Assembly (NCBI GenBank): GCA_947165675.1
Contig: CAMVBJ010000005.1
Coordinates: 1-64,000, forward strand
Origin: an uncultured Prevotellaceae bacterium
GTDB taxonomy: Bacteria; Bacteroidota; Bacteroidia; Bacteroidales; Muribaculaceae
DNA: 64,000 nt
Reading direction: 5' to 3'
Shown here: piece by piece, positions 1-9,219 of the stretch
How positions within the stretch are numbered: the first letter of the stretch is position 1
How the letters are laid out: each line of letters starts with the position of its first letter
The notes under the pieces: model-generated
Seen by the model: only the letters and a program-made list of their open reading frames with translations
Told to the model about the DNA's origin: nothing
Databases searched by the model: none
Made by a program: the position numbers and the translations under genes

Positions 1-202
1 AGTTGTCAGTTTTACAGTTTTCAGTTTTTAGTTTTCAGTTTTTAGTTGTCAGTTTTCAGTTTTACAGTTTTCAGTTTTACAGTTTTACAGTTTTCAGCTA
101 TTGCCTAAAACCTATAGCCTATAGCCTAAAGCCTTTTATTTCAGTTGGCAGTTGAATGCGAATGCCGCTGAAAACTGACAACTGAAAACTGACAACTGAT
201 TC
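1..202. repeat. Intergenic short-period repeat block (three types)
   Basis: About 200 bp without a gene. On the plus strand it reads as runs of AGTTGTCAGTTTTC-like units (type A), then CCTATAGCCTAAAGCC-like units of about 7 bp (type B), then type A again in the opposite sense near 170-200. On the minus strand, the direction of the adjacent gene, this is a GGCTATAGG block followed by a CTGAAAACTG block. The same arrangement recurs at many gene junctions in this window. No promoter or ORF of note was seen. Confidence 0.8.
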
Positions 203-1474
203 CTATAAATCAATTAACTGATAAAGATGAGTATAACTGGCCAAAACATTCCTGTAACGAATGACAGGAGTAGGCACTGGTTCACCTTTGGCATTATAGA
301 CTTGAGTAACCGATTGTGGCGCCTGACCCAAGAATTGCGTGTAGTGGAACTCATGACCACGGTATTCCTTGCCATCGAGCGAAAATTGCCGATACCCCAA
401 TGACAACTTGCGATCGTTCTTGCGGGCTGTAATGCTATAAGGCAACACGCCGCACATGGGAAACTCGCCCTCGTCGGTAACAATCTTCTCACACAGGTAC
501 ATCATGCCACCACACTCAGCGATGATGTGCCCTCCTCGCTTGGCATATTCACGGATTGCATGACGCGTAGCTTCGGCCTTGACCAGAACGTCGAGATGCT
601 TCTCGGGATAACCGCCTGGCAGATATAGCAATTTCACGTCATCCAACATGGGGAGTTCGGTTTCAGGGTCAAAGAATGCCACATTCTCCATAGCATCGAT
701 ATTTTCCTGATAGATAAAGGAAAAGGATTCATTGTTGCGTGCAATCAGAGTACGCTGAATGCTTCCTTTCTCGTTGCCTGACTGGATGCAATCACGCTTG
801 GGCTCTGTTATTGATTCATCCATCAATTCTAAGAGCTGCTGCCATCGCACATGGGTTTCAAGAAGATTGACCAATACTTTGTTGTCAGTTTTCTCACTGA
901 AGTCCAGTCCCAAATAGCGTGAGCCCTGCTCGAGTTCGACATTCTTGGGGAGATAGCCCAAACACTCTACCCCCAGGTCATCACACACCTGCTGGAGCAT
1001 GGATCGATGCTTCTCGGATCCCACCCTATTGAAAATCACACCCGCAATGCGGACATCCTTGCGGAAGTTCATGAAGCCCTGAATGAGCGGGGCCATCGAG
1101 TAAGCCACAGATTTGGCATCAATCACGAGTACGACAGGAATGTCAAGCACGCGGGCAATTTCAGCAGAAGATCCGTTGTCCCGGTCATAGCCATCAAACA
1201 GCCCCATCATGCCCTCGACAATGCACACATCAGCATCGGCACCGTAACGACTGTAAAGCTCTCTCACATGCCCGGGCGTTGCCATAAAGGTATCCAGATT
1301 GATACTGGGACGACCGCAAACAGCCGCATGAAACTTGGTGTCAATGTAATCGGGACCACATTTAAACGGCTGCACCTTGTATCCCCTTGAGGCATACAGC
1401 GACATCAAGCCACGGGCAACTGTTGTTTTGCCCGAGCCGCTTGCTGGTGCCCCTATAAGAAAACAGCATTTCAT
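203..1474 (-). CDS. cbiA: Cobyrinate a,c-diamide synthase (CbiA/CobB family)
   Basis: The product would be 423 aa and would amidate the a and c side chains of cobyrinic acid in corrinoid synthesis, using ATP and glutamine. A P-loop (GAPASGSGKTT) lies near the N-terminus, and the C-terminal half is a class I glutamine amidotransferase with LPGGYPE and the nucleophile context AECGGMMYL. Length fits the family. I chose ATG at 1474: a longer frame starts at 1549, but it would overlap dapF and lie upstream of the -7 box at 1484-1491. Only about 9 nt separate that box from the ATG, so the message may be almost leaderless. No other cobalamin gene is in the window. It follows dapF on the same strand but has its own promoter-like box. 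Confidence 0.93.
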   Translation of the reverse strand: MKCCFLIGAPASGSGKTTVARGLMSLYASRGYKVQPFKCGPDYIDTKFHAAVCGRPSINLDTFMATPGHVRELYSRYGADADVCIVEGMMGLFDGYDRDNGSSAEIARVLDIPVVLVIDAKSVAYSMAPLIQGFMNFRKDVRIAGVIFNRVGSEKHRSMLQQVCDDLGVECLGYLPKNVELEQGSRYLGLDFSEKTDNKVLVNLLETHVRWQQLLELMDESITEPKRDCIQSGNEKGSIQRTLIARNNESFSFIYQENIDAMENVAFFDPETELPMLDDVKLLYLPGGYPEKHLDVLVKAEATRHAIREYAKRGGHIIAECGGMMYLCEKIVTDEGEFPMCGVLPYSITARKNDRKLSLGYRQFSLDGKEYRGHEFHYTQFLGQAPQSVTQVYNAKGEPVPTPVIRYRNVLASYTHLYQLIDL

Positions 1475-1483
1475 AAGCGAGTA

Positions 1484-1491
1484 CAAAAGTA
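1484..1491 (-). promoter_or_regulatory. Bacteroidota -7 box for cbiA
   Basis: The minus strand reads TACTTTTG, matching TAnnTTTG. It ends 9 nt before the chosen ATG of the cobyrinate amidase gene, implying a leader of only a few bases. It sits between that gene and the end of dapF. Confidence 0.5.
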
Positions 1492-1517
1492 CACAATAAT
1501 TTTTAATCAATTGATCA

Positions 1518-2339
1518 TTACGGCAATTCAATCTCGCCGTCAAAGACAAAGGTGGCTGGTCCTGTCAGGTAAACGTGGTTATCATCACCCCAGTTAATGC
1601 TGAGCGAGCCACCATCCATGACAATCCTTGAGCGACGGGCACAACGACCCGTTAACGCTCCAGCGACAGCCGTTGCGCAGGCTCCTGTACCACAGGCCAA
1701 TGTAATACCGCTACCACGTTCCCACACTTTCATGCGGATGCCGTCGTCAATCACTTGGGCAAACTCGATGTTGCAGCGTTCAGGAAATCGGGGATGACGC
1801 TCCAGACGCGAGCCCATTGCTGTCACGTCAATCGCATGGATATCGTCAACAAAGATGACATAGTGTGGATTTCCCATCGAGACAAACACGCCCGTGGGCA
1901 AAGGTTCACCATCAGGCAGGAATAAGCTATTGTCCTCTAAAGTGGGAGCCAACATGTCAACTGTCACCGCCTCGACAGTCCCATTGTCATTAACCGATAA
2001 CTGTAGTGTCTTGATTCCTGAAGCTGTTAACAGCCGGATGCTGGTCTTGTCGGTCAAGCCATTCTCATATACATACTTGCCAATGCAACGGCTGGCATTG
2101 CCACACATCAGCCCCTCAGAACCGTCAGCATTAAAGATGCGCATGGTAAAATCGGCAGTAGGAACCGTCGAACGACCGACGAGCACGAGGCCATCACTAC
2201 CGATGCCCATGTGCGGTCGGCTCCAAGCAACCGAGGCCGCCTGTGGGTCGGGAATGGGATACTCATCAATGTTGACAAAGATATAGTCATTTCCCACCCC
2301 GTGCATTTTCATGAAATGGATTCTATTGGTCATCATCAA
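1518..2339 (-). CDS. dapF: Diaminopimelate epimerase
   Basis: DapF (273 aa) interconverts LL- and meso-diaminopimelate, supplying lysine and the peptidoglycan cross-linking residue in the cytoplasm. Both catalytic cysteines are in recognisable contexts: MCGNASRC in the N-terminal half and ACGTGACAT in the C-terminal half. The N-terminus ([10 protein letters not shown]) is typical. Length is normal for the family. Several Met codons sit at the very start (MMMT), so the exact start may shift by one or two codons. A TAATTTTG box at 2376-2383 precedes it. The next gene downstream starts 43 bp after its stop codon. Confidence 0.97.
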   Translation of the reverse strand: MMMTNRIHFMKMHGVGNDYIFVNIDEYPIPDPQAASVAWSRPHMGIGSDGLVLVGRSTVPTADFTMRIFNADGSEGLMCGNASRCIGKYVYENGLTDKTSIRLLTASGIKTLQLSVNDNGTVEAVTVDMLAPTLEDNSLFLPDGEPLPTGVFVSMGNPHYVIFVDDIHAIDVTAMGSRLERHPRFPERCNIEFAQVIDDGIRMKVWERGSGITLACGTGACATAVAGALTGRCARRSRIVMDGGSLSINWGDDNHVYLTGPATFVFDGEIELP

Positions 2340-2375
2340 GCCATATTAGATTTCAGTTTCATCATATTTTCTGTG

Positions 2376-2383
2376 CAAAATTA
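2376..2383 (-). promoter_or_regulatory. -7 box for dapF
   Basis: The minus strand reads TAATTTTG, a match to TAnnTTTG, about 37 nt before the dapF start. It is divergent from the plus-strand promoter at 2406-2435. Confidence 0.45.
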
Positions 2384-2405
2384 AGCATTAAAATTGACAA
2401 TCGGG

Positions 2406-2435
2406 TTGCTTATCGGAAAATAATCGCTAACTTTG
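2406..2435 (+). promoter_or_regulatory. Promoter of the MalY/PatB-type gene
   Basis: TTG at 2406-2408 and TAACTTTG at 2428-2435 are 19 nt apart, matching the Bacteroidota -33/-7 layout. The start codon is at 2559, so the leader is about 115 nt; no riboswitch fold was recognised in it. Confidence 0.6.
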
Positions 2436-2558
2436 CACCCGTTAATGTCAGCATCCATTAACCATTATACTTTAAACATTAAACATTATGCAGTGAGCAA
2501 GTTAACAACTTGCGAAACTTAAATTCAATACATATCAACCTTAAACCTTATACAGATA

Positions 2559-3743
2559 ATGGCAAGATATAATTTTGACCAATGCATTGATCGCCATGGC
2601 ACGCAATGCAAGAAGATTGAGGTACTCAAGCAGGATTACGGCCGCGATGACTTATTACCGTTGTGGATTGCCGACATGGACTTTGCCGTGTGTCCCGAGA
2701 TCACCGACGCTCTTGTTCACCGCCTGGGCGACCACCCGATCTATGGTTACACCTGTCTCTATGACGGCTACTGGCAATCGATCATCGACTGGCAGCGGGA
2801 ACGTAACGGTTTTGAGTTCACACAACCAGAAGTGACTTTTGTTGCTGGCATCGTAACAGGCTTTGGCCTTGCTGTCAACTATTTTACCCAGCCTGGAGAT
2901 AAGATCATCATCCAGCAACCGGTGTACTATCCTTTCAAGGACGTCATCGAGGGCAATGGGCGCATCTGTATCAACAATGCCCTCATCCCCACCGCCGACG
3001 GTCTGTACCGCATGAATCTTGAAGAACTCGAGCGCATCATGCAGGAAGAGAAGCCCCGCATGATGGTCGTGTGCAATCCTCATAATCCAGGAGGCATCAC
3101 ATGGCAACCTGACGTCTTGCGAGAAGTGGCACACATGGCACGGCAAAATGGTGTGATTGTATTCTCGGACGAAATCTTCGGTGACCTCACCCTCTACGGC
3201 CATCACCACACTCCCATGGCTATGGTGAGCGAGGATGCTGCCGCCGTGACTGTGACCTGTGGTGCACCCAGCAAGACATTTAACATCGCCGGACTCAAGA
3301 GCTCGTGGTGTGTCGTCAAGAATCCAGAGTTGCGCGAACCATTCTTCAAGTGGATTGAAATCAACGAGTTGTGCAACGCCAATCTCGTGTCCATCATCGC
3401 CACCGAGGCCGCCTACCGTCATGGCAAGCAGTGGCTTGAGGAATGCTTACATTACATCGAGGGAAATATCGACTATGTGCAGCAGTATTGCCGTGAGCAC
3501 ATTCCTGGCATCATCGCCGTCAAGCCCCAAGCGGGATTCCTGCTGTGGCTTGATTGCACAGGGTTAGGCATCAGCCACGAGGAGGTGGTCAGCCTGATCC
3601 GCGACAAGGCTGGCCTGGCGATGAACGAGGGGTCGATGTTTGGCGAAGCGGGCAAGTGCCACATGCGCTTCAACATGGGTAGTCCCCGTTGTGTGATCGA
3701 GCAAGCGATGCGTCAGCTTGACCAGGCGGTAAACGGCCATTAA
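2559..3743 (+). CDS. MalY/PatB-type PLP-dependent C-S lyase or aminotransferase
   Basis: A fold-type I PLP enzyme of 394 aa, most like cystathionine beta-lyase/aminotransferases of the MalY/PatB group. The Schiff-base lysine is probably K239 in GAPSKTFNIAGL; NPHNPGG (substrate/PLP loop) and an FSDEIFGDL segment with the cofactor-binding Asp are also visible. MalY/PatB enzymes cleave cystathionine or related thioethers, but substrate cannot be read from sequence. It has its own promoter, is divergent from dapF and ends at a strong hairpin terminator (3790-3832), so it is probably monocistronic. Confidence 0.88.
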   Translation: MARYNFDQCIDRHGTQCKKIEVLKQDYGRDDLLPLWIADMDFAVCPEITDALVHRLGDHPIYGYTCLYDGYWQSIIDWQRERNGFEFTQPEVTFVAGIVTGFGLAVNYFTQPGDKIIIQQPVYYPFKDVIEGNGRICINNALIPTADGLYRMNLEELERIMQEEKPRMMVVCNPHNPGGITWQPDVLREVAHMARQNGVIVFSDEIFGDLTLYGHHHTPMAMVSEDAAAVTVTCGAPSKTFNIAGLKSSWCVVKNPELREPFFKWIEINELCNANLVSIIATEAAYRHGKQWLEECLHYIEGNIDYVQQYCREHIPGIIAVKPQAGFLLWLDCTGLGISHEEVVSLIRDKAGLAMNEGSMFGEAGKCHMRFNMGSPRCVIEQAMRQLDQAVNGH

Positions 3744-3789
3744 GCCACCGAGGCCTATAACGCAGGGGCCATCGCATCATCAGGACCTA

Positions 3790-3832
3790 AAAAAAGCGGC
3801 TCTCGCCATCATCGCGCGAGAGCCGCTTTTTT
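3790..3832. terminator. Bidirectional Rho-independent terminator
   Basis: An 11-bp perfect stem (3796-3806 with 3816-3826, GC rich) with a 9-nt loop, six T on the right and six A on the left. It lies between two convergent genes (ends at 3743 and 3907) and could serve both. Confidence 0.9.
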
Positions 3833-3905
3833 CAGTTGTCAGTTGTCAGTTGTCAGTTGTCAGCTAACGCCTATAACCTAAAACCTATAGCCTATAGCCT
3901 TTAAA
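3833..3905. repeat. Type A and type B intergenic repeats
   Basis: Four TCAGTTG units of 7 bp followed by CCTATAACC-type units. Read along the minus-strand gene that ends at 3907, the GGCTATAGG block comes right after the stop codon and the CTGACAA block follows, the order seen elsewhere in the window. Confidence 0.75.
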
Positions 3906-3906
3906 A

Positions 3907-4764
3907 TTACTTAACCAGCACTTTCTTGCCATTGTGGATATAGATGCCTGCGGGCAGGTTGGCAGGATTCATCTTCTGGCCCATCAGGTTGTAATAAGCA
4001 CCCTCCTGGGCAGCGGCCTCAATTTCCTGAACGCCAGTGGAGTGCTCAGTGTAGATGTAGTCAATCTTGGTGACGGGCAGTTCCACATTGGTACCGCAGC
4101 CGAGCATGGCGGTTGCATCGGGGAAATCATCACCCTGGGCATACTCCTCAAAGCCGGTCCAGTTGTCCGTATATACCATACCCTTGGAACGGATGCCAGT
4201 GGTGTAGAAGGGGGCATAGTCCGAGCCAACAGTGCAGTTGTCATCGTCCAAAGCGTCAAACACGATGGTCATCAACAAACTCTTGCCAGGAGCTACAGCA
4301 AAGGGCATATTCGCCAAGTCGAACTCGATCTCACGATCCTCACCGAAGAATTCCACCATGTCCCAAGTCATCTCGTACTCGGCAACAGGATTGGCAAAGT
4401 TAAAGAATTGCTTAACGCCCTCGATAACATAGAACTGGGTCTCATCAATCTCTTCAAGATACAATTTCACCGTACGGTCAATCTGCTCAAAAGCGCCCTG
4501 ATTGGTGAACTTAAAGGTAATCTTCGTTACCATGGCATCCTGCTTATCCTGCATGTCGGCCAGTTCATCGGCTGTATAGATCAGCTGAGCACCAGTGTGT
4601 GCCAGATAGAAGTTAGTGGGAGCCATGTCAAAGAACGAACCATTGTAGATGACATCTGCATTGTCAAAATCACCCACTTGCAGTGAGCCGGCAACCAGAT
4701 GATCGGCTTGAGCCGTAAAAGTCATTGCAGCCATGGCTGCGAGAATCAAGTAAAATTTCTTCAT
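3907..4764 (-). CDS. Secreted protein with C-terminal sorting-like tail
   Basis: A 285-aa protein of unknown function. It starts with a clear Sec signal peptide (MKKFYLILAAMAAMTFTAQA). The middle is acidic, aromatic and beta-rich, without a motif I recognise. The last 30 residues (YYNLMGQKM... AGIYIHNGKKVLVK) resemble the short C-terminal domains of Bacteroidota secreted proteins that are exported or anchored by type IX secretion. The unfinished gene at the end of this window ends in a similar VKMSDGTAKKVLVK tail. A -7 box lies at 4850-4857 and a terminator follows the gene. Confidence 0.75.
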   Translation of the reverse strand: MKKFYLILAAMAAMTFTAQADHLVAGSLQVGDFDNADVIYNGSFFDMAPTNFYLAHTGAQLIYTADELADMQDKQDAMVTKITFKFTNQGAFEQIDRTVKLYLEEIDETQFYVIEGVKQFFNFANPVAEYEMTWDMVEFFGEDREIEFDLANMPFAVAPGKSLLMTIVFDALDDDNCTVGSDYAPFYTTGIRSKGMVYTDNWTGFEEYAQGDDFPDATAMLGCGTNVELPVTKIDYIYTEHSTGVQEIEAAAQEGAYYNLMGQKMNPANLPAGIYIHNGKKVLVK

Positions 4765-4849
4765 TACATTAAAATTTTAATTAGGTTAATAATACTATTT
4801 TTACATACATAAATACAGATTCAAAATCACGTACTTTACAATATTGATG

Positions 4850-4857
4850 CAAAAATA
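4850..4857 (-). promoter_or_regulatory. -7 box for the secreted protein
   Basis: The minus strand reads TATTTTTG (TAnnTTTG), about 85 nt upstream of the start at 4764, in an AT-rich spacer shared with the divergent nhaC promoter. Confidence 0.45.
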
Positions 4858-4934
4858 GTAATAATTTCTAACAATTATCATAAGTCAGCACATAAAATCA
4901 TTGAAAAACATTATTTATTCATTTTTTTCAATCC

Positions 4935-4963
4935 TTGTCTTGCAATATTTTTTACTAAATTTG
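4935..4963 (+). promoter_or_regulatory. Promoter of nhaC-like gene
   Basis: TTG at 4935-4937 and TAAATTTG at 4956-4963 are separated by 18 nt. The start codon follows at 4997, giving a leader of roughly 25-30 nt. Confidence 0.55.
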
Positions 4964-4996
4964 CAAGTTGTAATAGCTACAACAATCTGAACAAAT

Positions 4997-6454
4997 ATGA
5001 CAGACCTTCATAAGCTCCCTCATCCTCTCGTGGCCAGCATCCCACTGGTGGTGCTCATCGGCCTGTTGGCTATCGTTATCACTCTGTTTGGCAGTGACGC
5101 CCTGAGTGGTGGCAGCCAGATTGCCCTCATCATGGGCATGGCGGTGTGCGTTCTCATTTCCATGGTCTTCTACCATGTGCCGTGGAAATCCTTTGAACAA
5201 CAGTTCAACCTCACAATGGGAAGCATCTTTGTCACGCTGCTCATCCTGCTCACCGTGGGAATGCTCTCAGGGTCATGGATGGTGAGTGGCGTTGTGCCCA
5301 CTCTCATTTACTATGGCGTACAAATCCTATCGCCACGCTTCTTCCTGGTGAGCGCATGTGCCATCTGCTCATTGGTGTCACTGCTCTCGGGCAGTTCATG
5401 GACAACAATTGCTACCATCGGAGTTGCCCTGCTGGGCATTGGTCAAGCCTTAGGCATACCCGATGCCTGGACTGCAGGAGCCATCATATCGGGTGCCTAC
5501 TTTGGAGACAAGATGTCACCCTTGAGCGATACAACGATCCTGGCATCATCGGCTGTGAGAGTTGATATTTTTGAGCACATCCGCTACATGATGCACACCA
5601 CGGTCCCAACGATATCCATTACACTGCTCATATTCCTGATTGCAGGACTGGGGCACAATAGCGATGGCGAGTTACACGTTGAGGAATTTACCAGTGGCCT
5701 GTCATCCACATTCAACATCTCGGCATGGACTCTGGTGGTACCCGCTCTCACGGGAATACTCATAGCCAAGCGGGTGCCATCGGTCATTGTGCTTTTCATT
5801 TCATCGATTACCGCAGGAATTACTGCCCTGATACTGCAGCCCCACTTGTTGACCGAAATCGCCGCCGACTCCTCGTTGGGCAATACAGCGGCCTTGGTCC
5901 GTGGGCTTGCCATCACCTTCTATGGCTCGACGGCCATTCAAACTGGTAGTCAGACCCTCAACGACCTTGTTTCGACTGGAGGCATGGCGGGAATGTTGAA
6001 CACCATCTGGCTCATCATCTGCGCGATGTGCTTTGGTGCAGCAATGGTGGCGAGCGGAATGATACACAGTATCACCAGTGTTGCTATCAAGTGGATACGC
6101 TCCAGGTTCAGCTTAGTGTCATCGACTGTAGCCACTGGCCTGCTGATGAATATCGCCACTGGCGACCAGTTTATCAGCATCGTGTTGTCGGCCGACGTCT
6201 TCCGCGAGGTTTATCAGCAACAGGGTTACGAGCCTCGCCTGCTGAGCCGTACTACCGAGGACGCTGTCACGGTGACCTCGGTTCTCGTCCCATGGAACAC
6301 TTGTGGCATGACCCAAGCAACCGTCTTGGGTGTCCCCACCCTCGTCTATCTGCCCTACTGTTTCTTTAACTTGTTGAGTCCGCTGATGACATTACTCGTT
6401 GCCGCCATCGGCTGGAAAATCAAGCGGCAACAGCCAAGCACAGAACAGGAATAA
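4997..6454 (+). CDS. nhaC: Na+/H+ antiporter, NhaC family
   Basis: A 485-aa inner-membrane protein with about 11-12 hydrophobic segments spread over its length. NhaC carriers exchange sodium for protons and support pH and salt homeostasis. Supporting features are the GAYFGDKMSPLSDTT segment near residue 170, typical of NhaC/ArsB-like ion transporters, a second GDQF-containing re-entrant-like segment in the C-terminal half, and a length close to the family norm. It stands alone between a divergent secreted-protein gene and a convergent peptidase gene only 21 bp away. The exact exchanged ion cannot be told from sequence. Confidence 0.9.
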   Translation: MTDLHKLPHPLVASIPLVVLIGLLAIVITLFGSDALSGGSQIALIMGMAVCVLISMVFYHVPWKSFEQQFNLTMGSIFVTLLILLTVGMLSGSWMVSGVVPTLIYYGVQILSPRFFLVSACAICSLVSLLSGSSWTTIATIGVALLGIGQALGIPDAWTAGAIISGAYFGDKMSPLSDTTILASSAVRVDIFEHIRYMMHTTVPTISITLLIFLIAGLGHNSDGELHVEEFTSGLSSTFNISAWTLVVPALTGILIAKRVPSVIVLFISSITAGITALILQPHLLTEIAADSSLGNTAALVRGLAITFYGSTAIQTGSQTLNDLVSTGGMAGMLNTIWLIICAMCFGAAMVASGMIHSITSVAIKWIRSRFSLVSSTVATGLLMNIATGDQFISIVLSADVFREVYQQQGYEPRLLSRTTEDAVTVTSVLVPWNTCGMTQATVLGVPTLVYLPYCFFNLLSPLMTLLVAAIGWKIKRQQPSTEQE

Positions 6455-6475
6455 GGCCACACAGATTACTGAAGA

Positions 6476-8941
6476 TCAGCGCTCTAATAACCAATAGGCA
6501 TTCTCGTTCAACTTGTTCATCAAGGCAGGTGAAAGCGAGGGATGAGTCTGTATCCATGACTTAACGATCTCGCGCGCTTCATCGCTGCGATGACCTCCCA
6601 ATAGACTTGATAGCCAGTAGCCAGGAAAGAATATGTCACCAGTACGCTGGATTTCTTCAAGCGCATCCAACCCTGGCACTAAATACCTGTTGCTGAATGG
6701 TTCACGGACAGGATCGTTGAGCAAGGCAAGCATGGTTCGAGCCCATGGTTCGACCCTGCGATTCTCTACCTGCATTAAATCATCAAACAACTGCTGCTGC
6801 ACCAATTCATCGGGATTGCAAGCACGGGAGATAAAGTCAAACTCACTACGCTCGTCATCGGTCTGCAACCTCATGCGCTGTGTTTCAAGAATGAGTTGCC
6901 ACTCACTTGGACGCATGATGGCCAAGTGATAGGCCATGCGGGTATAATCCCGCTTATTAAGTAAAGAATTGTCAGCTTGCTGCCAGATGCCATACAGTCT
7001 ATCAATCACTGCTGGTGTCACGGCACTGGTCGCCAGTTGGCGCATGATCGTCTGCCGCACCGATTGTAAACTGTGGGACTGAGCAATCTCGAACAGGTGC
7101 TGTTCGACCCTTTCGTGCTCTTCACCATCGAGGCGACTGCTCAATGCCGCAATGTCACTGCACAAAGTTGAGGCAACCAATTCGTTGGTCTCCCGTTCCA
7201 AAAGATGGATCAGGATGTCAAGTAACGGCACGGCATCAATATGACCCAAGTGATAATTCTCATAAAGATTGATGACCGCAGCATAGCGGTTCATGTCATC
7301 AGACATGGACAGGCAGGCATCGGACAATGCCGACAGTTGAGCTTCGGTCATGGCAAATCGTCCGTAACCCATGGCATTGTAATTCAGTAAGGGTGTTGCA
7401 TCCTGTGGGATATTTACAGCAACTATACTGTCATTCATGTACACATCATCATTGCCAACAGTTTGGTCATCAACAAGGTAACCTACTTCAAAACCTTGCT
7501 TCCAGGTCAAGCCCCTACCATAGGGATCACGTTGATAGATGTAGAGACTGCCTTCGTCCTGCAGCTCGCAAGAAATGGTGGGTAGGCCTTTTTGCTTGAC
7601 CCAGACGTCGCTGAAGGAGCGCGCACTGTGTTCGGGAGCATATTTGTCAAGTTCAGCAATCAGGTCATCCCAGCTGGCATTGCCATAGGAATAACGGACC
7701 AGATAGCTGCGCAGCCCTTGTCTCAGGTTCAAGGCTCCTTTTTCCTGTTCTAATTTTTTCATCATGATGGGTGCCTTGTGGTAGATGATATTACCATAAA
7801 GCAAGCCTGCCTGATTGAGGTTGTCGAGAGGCTGTTGAATGGGGTGAGTGCCATGGGTACGGTCTGTGTTCAAGGCAAGCGGATAATGAGTCTTTATGAA
7901 AGCTAAGTCATGGTTGACATCAGGGAACTGCTGACGCGAAATCTTATCGGCCATAAAGTTGGCAAATACCTCCTTGGTCCACACGTCATCAAACCATCTC
8001 ATCGTCACCAGGTCGCCAAACCACATGTGGGCGGTCTCATGGGCAATAAGGTTGAGGCGAGTCAGTTCCTCATCGGGTGTGGGATTGGATCCCAAGAATA
8101 TTTCATGATCGGTAAACTGAATGCATCCGGGATGCTCCATACCACCAAACTGGTAACCAGGCAACACGACAAAGCCGTATTTCTCAAACGGATATTTCAA
8201 CGCGGTGTATTCTTCCATCCATCGCAGGGACAATGCAACTTGATCAAATACGGTGGACATCTGTGCCACCTTATCGGGATCTGTCTCACGATAGAGGCCC
8301 GTCAACGTGCGGCCATCACGTGTGGCCTGCTGCACCAGGAACTTGCCAGCGGTGAACGAGAACAGATAAGTGGGAATGGGCTTCTGGGTGTCGTTACTGA
8401 TGCTTACCCAATCCTCGGGCAAGTCAAGTTCAAGATCAAAAACCGCCTTCAAGTCAGGCTGATCAAAGCAGGGAAACGCGCTGCGGGCGTGATCAGGCAC
8501 GAACAGGGTGTACATGTAATCGTCATGACGGTTCAACGCCTGGTCGCCGCTATATCCGCCTATCAAGATCTTATTCTCGCCCAGCTTGAGGTACCGCTTG
8601 GGGACAATGATGTGCTCGTTCCGCAGGTCGGTCTTGACGCTCTTGCCATTGACCATGATAGCACCATCGAGTTGATCGGCATTGCCCTGGAAGTCAATTT
8701 GCAGGTCTTCGTCACCTCTCCAACTGAACCGCAGCGTTTCAAAGAAGGAAATCGGCTTGTCCTTGACTTCGGGCACCATGAACGAGAGCGAATACCTGAT
8801 TTGGGAAATATTGTCCGAGCGGTACTGGGCTAACGAGCGCGAGACGCCCTTCTCGATGGTGACGGCTTGTAACTGCAATCCTGACAGGACTATGATCACC
8901 ACGGCCAACAGGTATCGCGATATGCATTTCATTTTTTTCAT
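6476..8941 (-). CDS. Secreted M1-family (gluzincin) aminopeptidase
   Basis: About 821 aa. The zinc site HETAH (H301, E302, H305) with a Glu about 19 residues later (TKEVFANFMADK) and the substrate-binding GGMEHPG motif upstream identify an M1 metallo-aminopeptidase that trims N-terminal residues from peptides. A signal peptide follows the chosen ATG at 8941, so it probably works outside the cytoplasm. The reading frame stays open to a GTG at 8965, but the ATG at 8941 gives a cleaner signal peptide. The C-terminal third is helical (ERAP-like cap region). It is convergent with nhaC and has its own -7 box at 8984-8991. Confidence 0.92.
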   Translation of the reverse strand: MKKMKCISRYLLAVVIIVLSGLQLQAVTIEKGVSRSLAQYRSDNISQIRYSLSFMVPEVKDKPISFFETLRFSWRGDEDLQIDFQGNADQLDGAIMVNGKSVKTDLRNEHIIVPKRYLKLGENKILIGGYSGDQALNRHDDYMYTLFVPDHARSAFPCFDQPDLKAVFDLELDLPEDWVSISNDTQKPIPTYLFSFTAGKFLVQQATRDGRTLTGLYRETDPDKVAQMSTVFDQVALSLRWMEEYTALKYPFEKYGFVVLPGYQFGGMEHPGCIQFTDHEIFLGSNPTPDEELTRLNLIAHETAHMWFGDLVTMRWFDDVWTKEVFANFMADKISRQQFPDVNHDLAFIKTHYPLALNTDRTHGTHPIQQPLDNLNQAGLLYGNIIYHKAPIMMKKLEQEKGALNLRQGLRSYLVRYSYGNASWDDLIAELDKYAPEHSARSFSDVWVKQKGLPTISCELQDEGSLYIYQRDPYGRGLTWKQGFEVGYLVDDQTVGNDDVYMNDSIVAVNIPQDATPLLNYNAMGYGRFAMTEAQLSALSDACLSMSDDMNRYAAVINLYENYHLGHIDAVPLLDILIHLLERETNELVASTLCSDIAALSSRLDGEEHERVEQHLFEIAQSHSLQSVRQTIMRQLATSAVTPAVIDRLYGIWQQADNSLLNKRDYTRMAYHLAIMRPSEWQLILETQRMRLQTDDERSEFDFISRACNPDELVQQQLFDDLMQVENRRVEPWARTMLALLNDPVREPFSNRYLVPGLDALEEIQRTGDIFFPGYWLSSLLGGHRSDEAREIVKSWIQTHPSLSPALMNKLNENAYWLLER

Positions 8942-8983
8942 AAGTATATATATCATCATGTCCACATCTCACCTAAAACCATG

Positions 8984-8991
8984 CAAATATA
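8984..8991 (-). promoter_or_regulatory. -7 box for M1 aminopeptidase
   Basis: The minus strand reads TATATTTG, about 42 nt before the ATG at 8941. It sits directly beside the left copy of the 196-bp repeat. Confidence 0.5.
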
Positions 8992-9015
8992 TAGTTTTTA
9001 CCTTGACTACCCAAG

Positions 9016-9091
9016 AAAAACACGGCAAGATTGAGTGTGATGCCGTGAAAAACGAGAAACCCCGCTAAGCCCAACAAAGACTTAACGGGGT
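9016..9091 (-). terminator. Duplicated groEL terminators
   Basis: The two hairpins of the groEL terminator are repeated here: a stem of about 11 bp (ACCCCG.TAAG type) and a 7-bp CACGGCA stem followed by five T on the minus strand. Here they lie downstream of the transposase gene and probably end its transcript. Confidence 0.75.
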
Positions 9092-9122
9092 GTTATCGAT
9101 GAAAAATAACGGGAGTCGCAGC

Positions 9123-9210
9123 TTACATCATGCCACCCATGCCACCACCCATGCCAGGTGCTCCAGCAGGCATTGCGGGCTCGGGCTCCTTCTTCTCGGC
9201 AATCACGCAC
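9123..9210 (-). pseudogene. groEL 3' remnant created by target duplication
   Basis: Encodes the last 28 residues of GroEL (CVIAEKK... [10 protein letters not shown]) and a stop, with no upstream gene: at 9210 it runs directly into the IS end. It is identical to the end of the intact groEL at 10986 onward and has no promoter or start of its own. It marks the duplicated insertion target. Confidence 0.9.
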
Positions 9211-9219
9211 CTGACTTCG

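Larger units (their letters stand above)
9015..9210. repeat. Left copy of 196-bp direct repeat flanking the IS
   Basis: As far as I can compare by eye, this segment matches 10878-11073 base for base at an offset of 1863. It carries the last 28 codons of groEL, its stop codon and both downstream terminator hairpins. The copies directly abut the two ends of the insertion sequence, as a target-site duplication would. The right copy is the functional groEL end; this left one is the by-product. Confidence 0.93.

Noticed and set aside
1-202. CRISPR-like short repeats
   Set aside because: The units are 7-14 bp, degenerate and without unique spacers of constant length; no cas gene is in the window.
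9015-9210. Assembly artefact as the cause of the 196-bp repeat
   Set aside because: The repeats abut the exact IS ends and agree with the known behaviour of the family, so a real target duplication is more likely; long reads would still be decisive.
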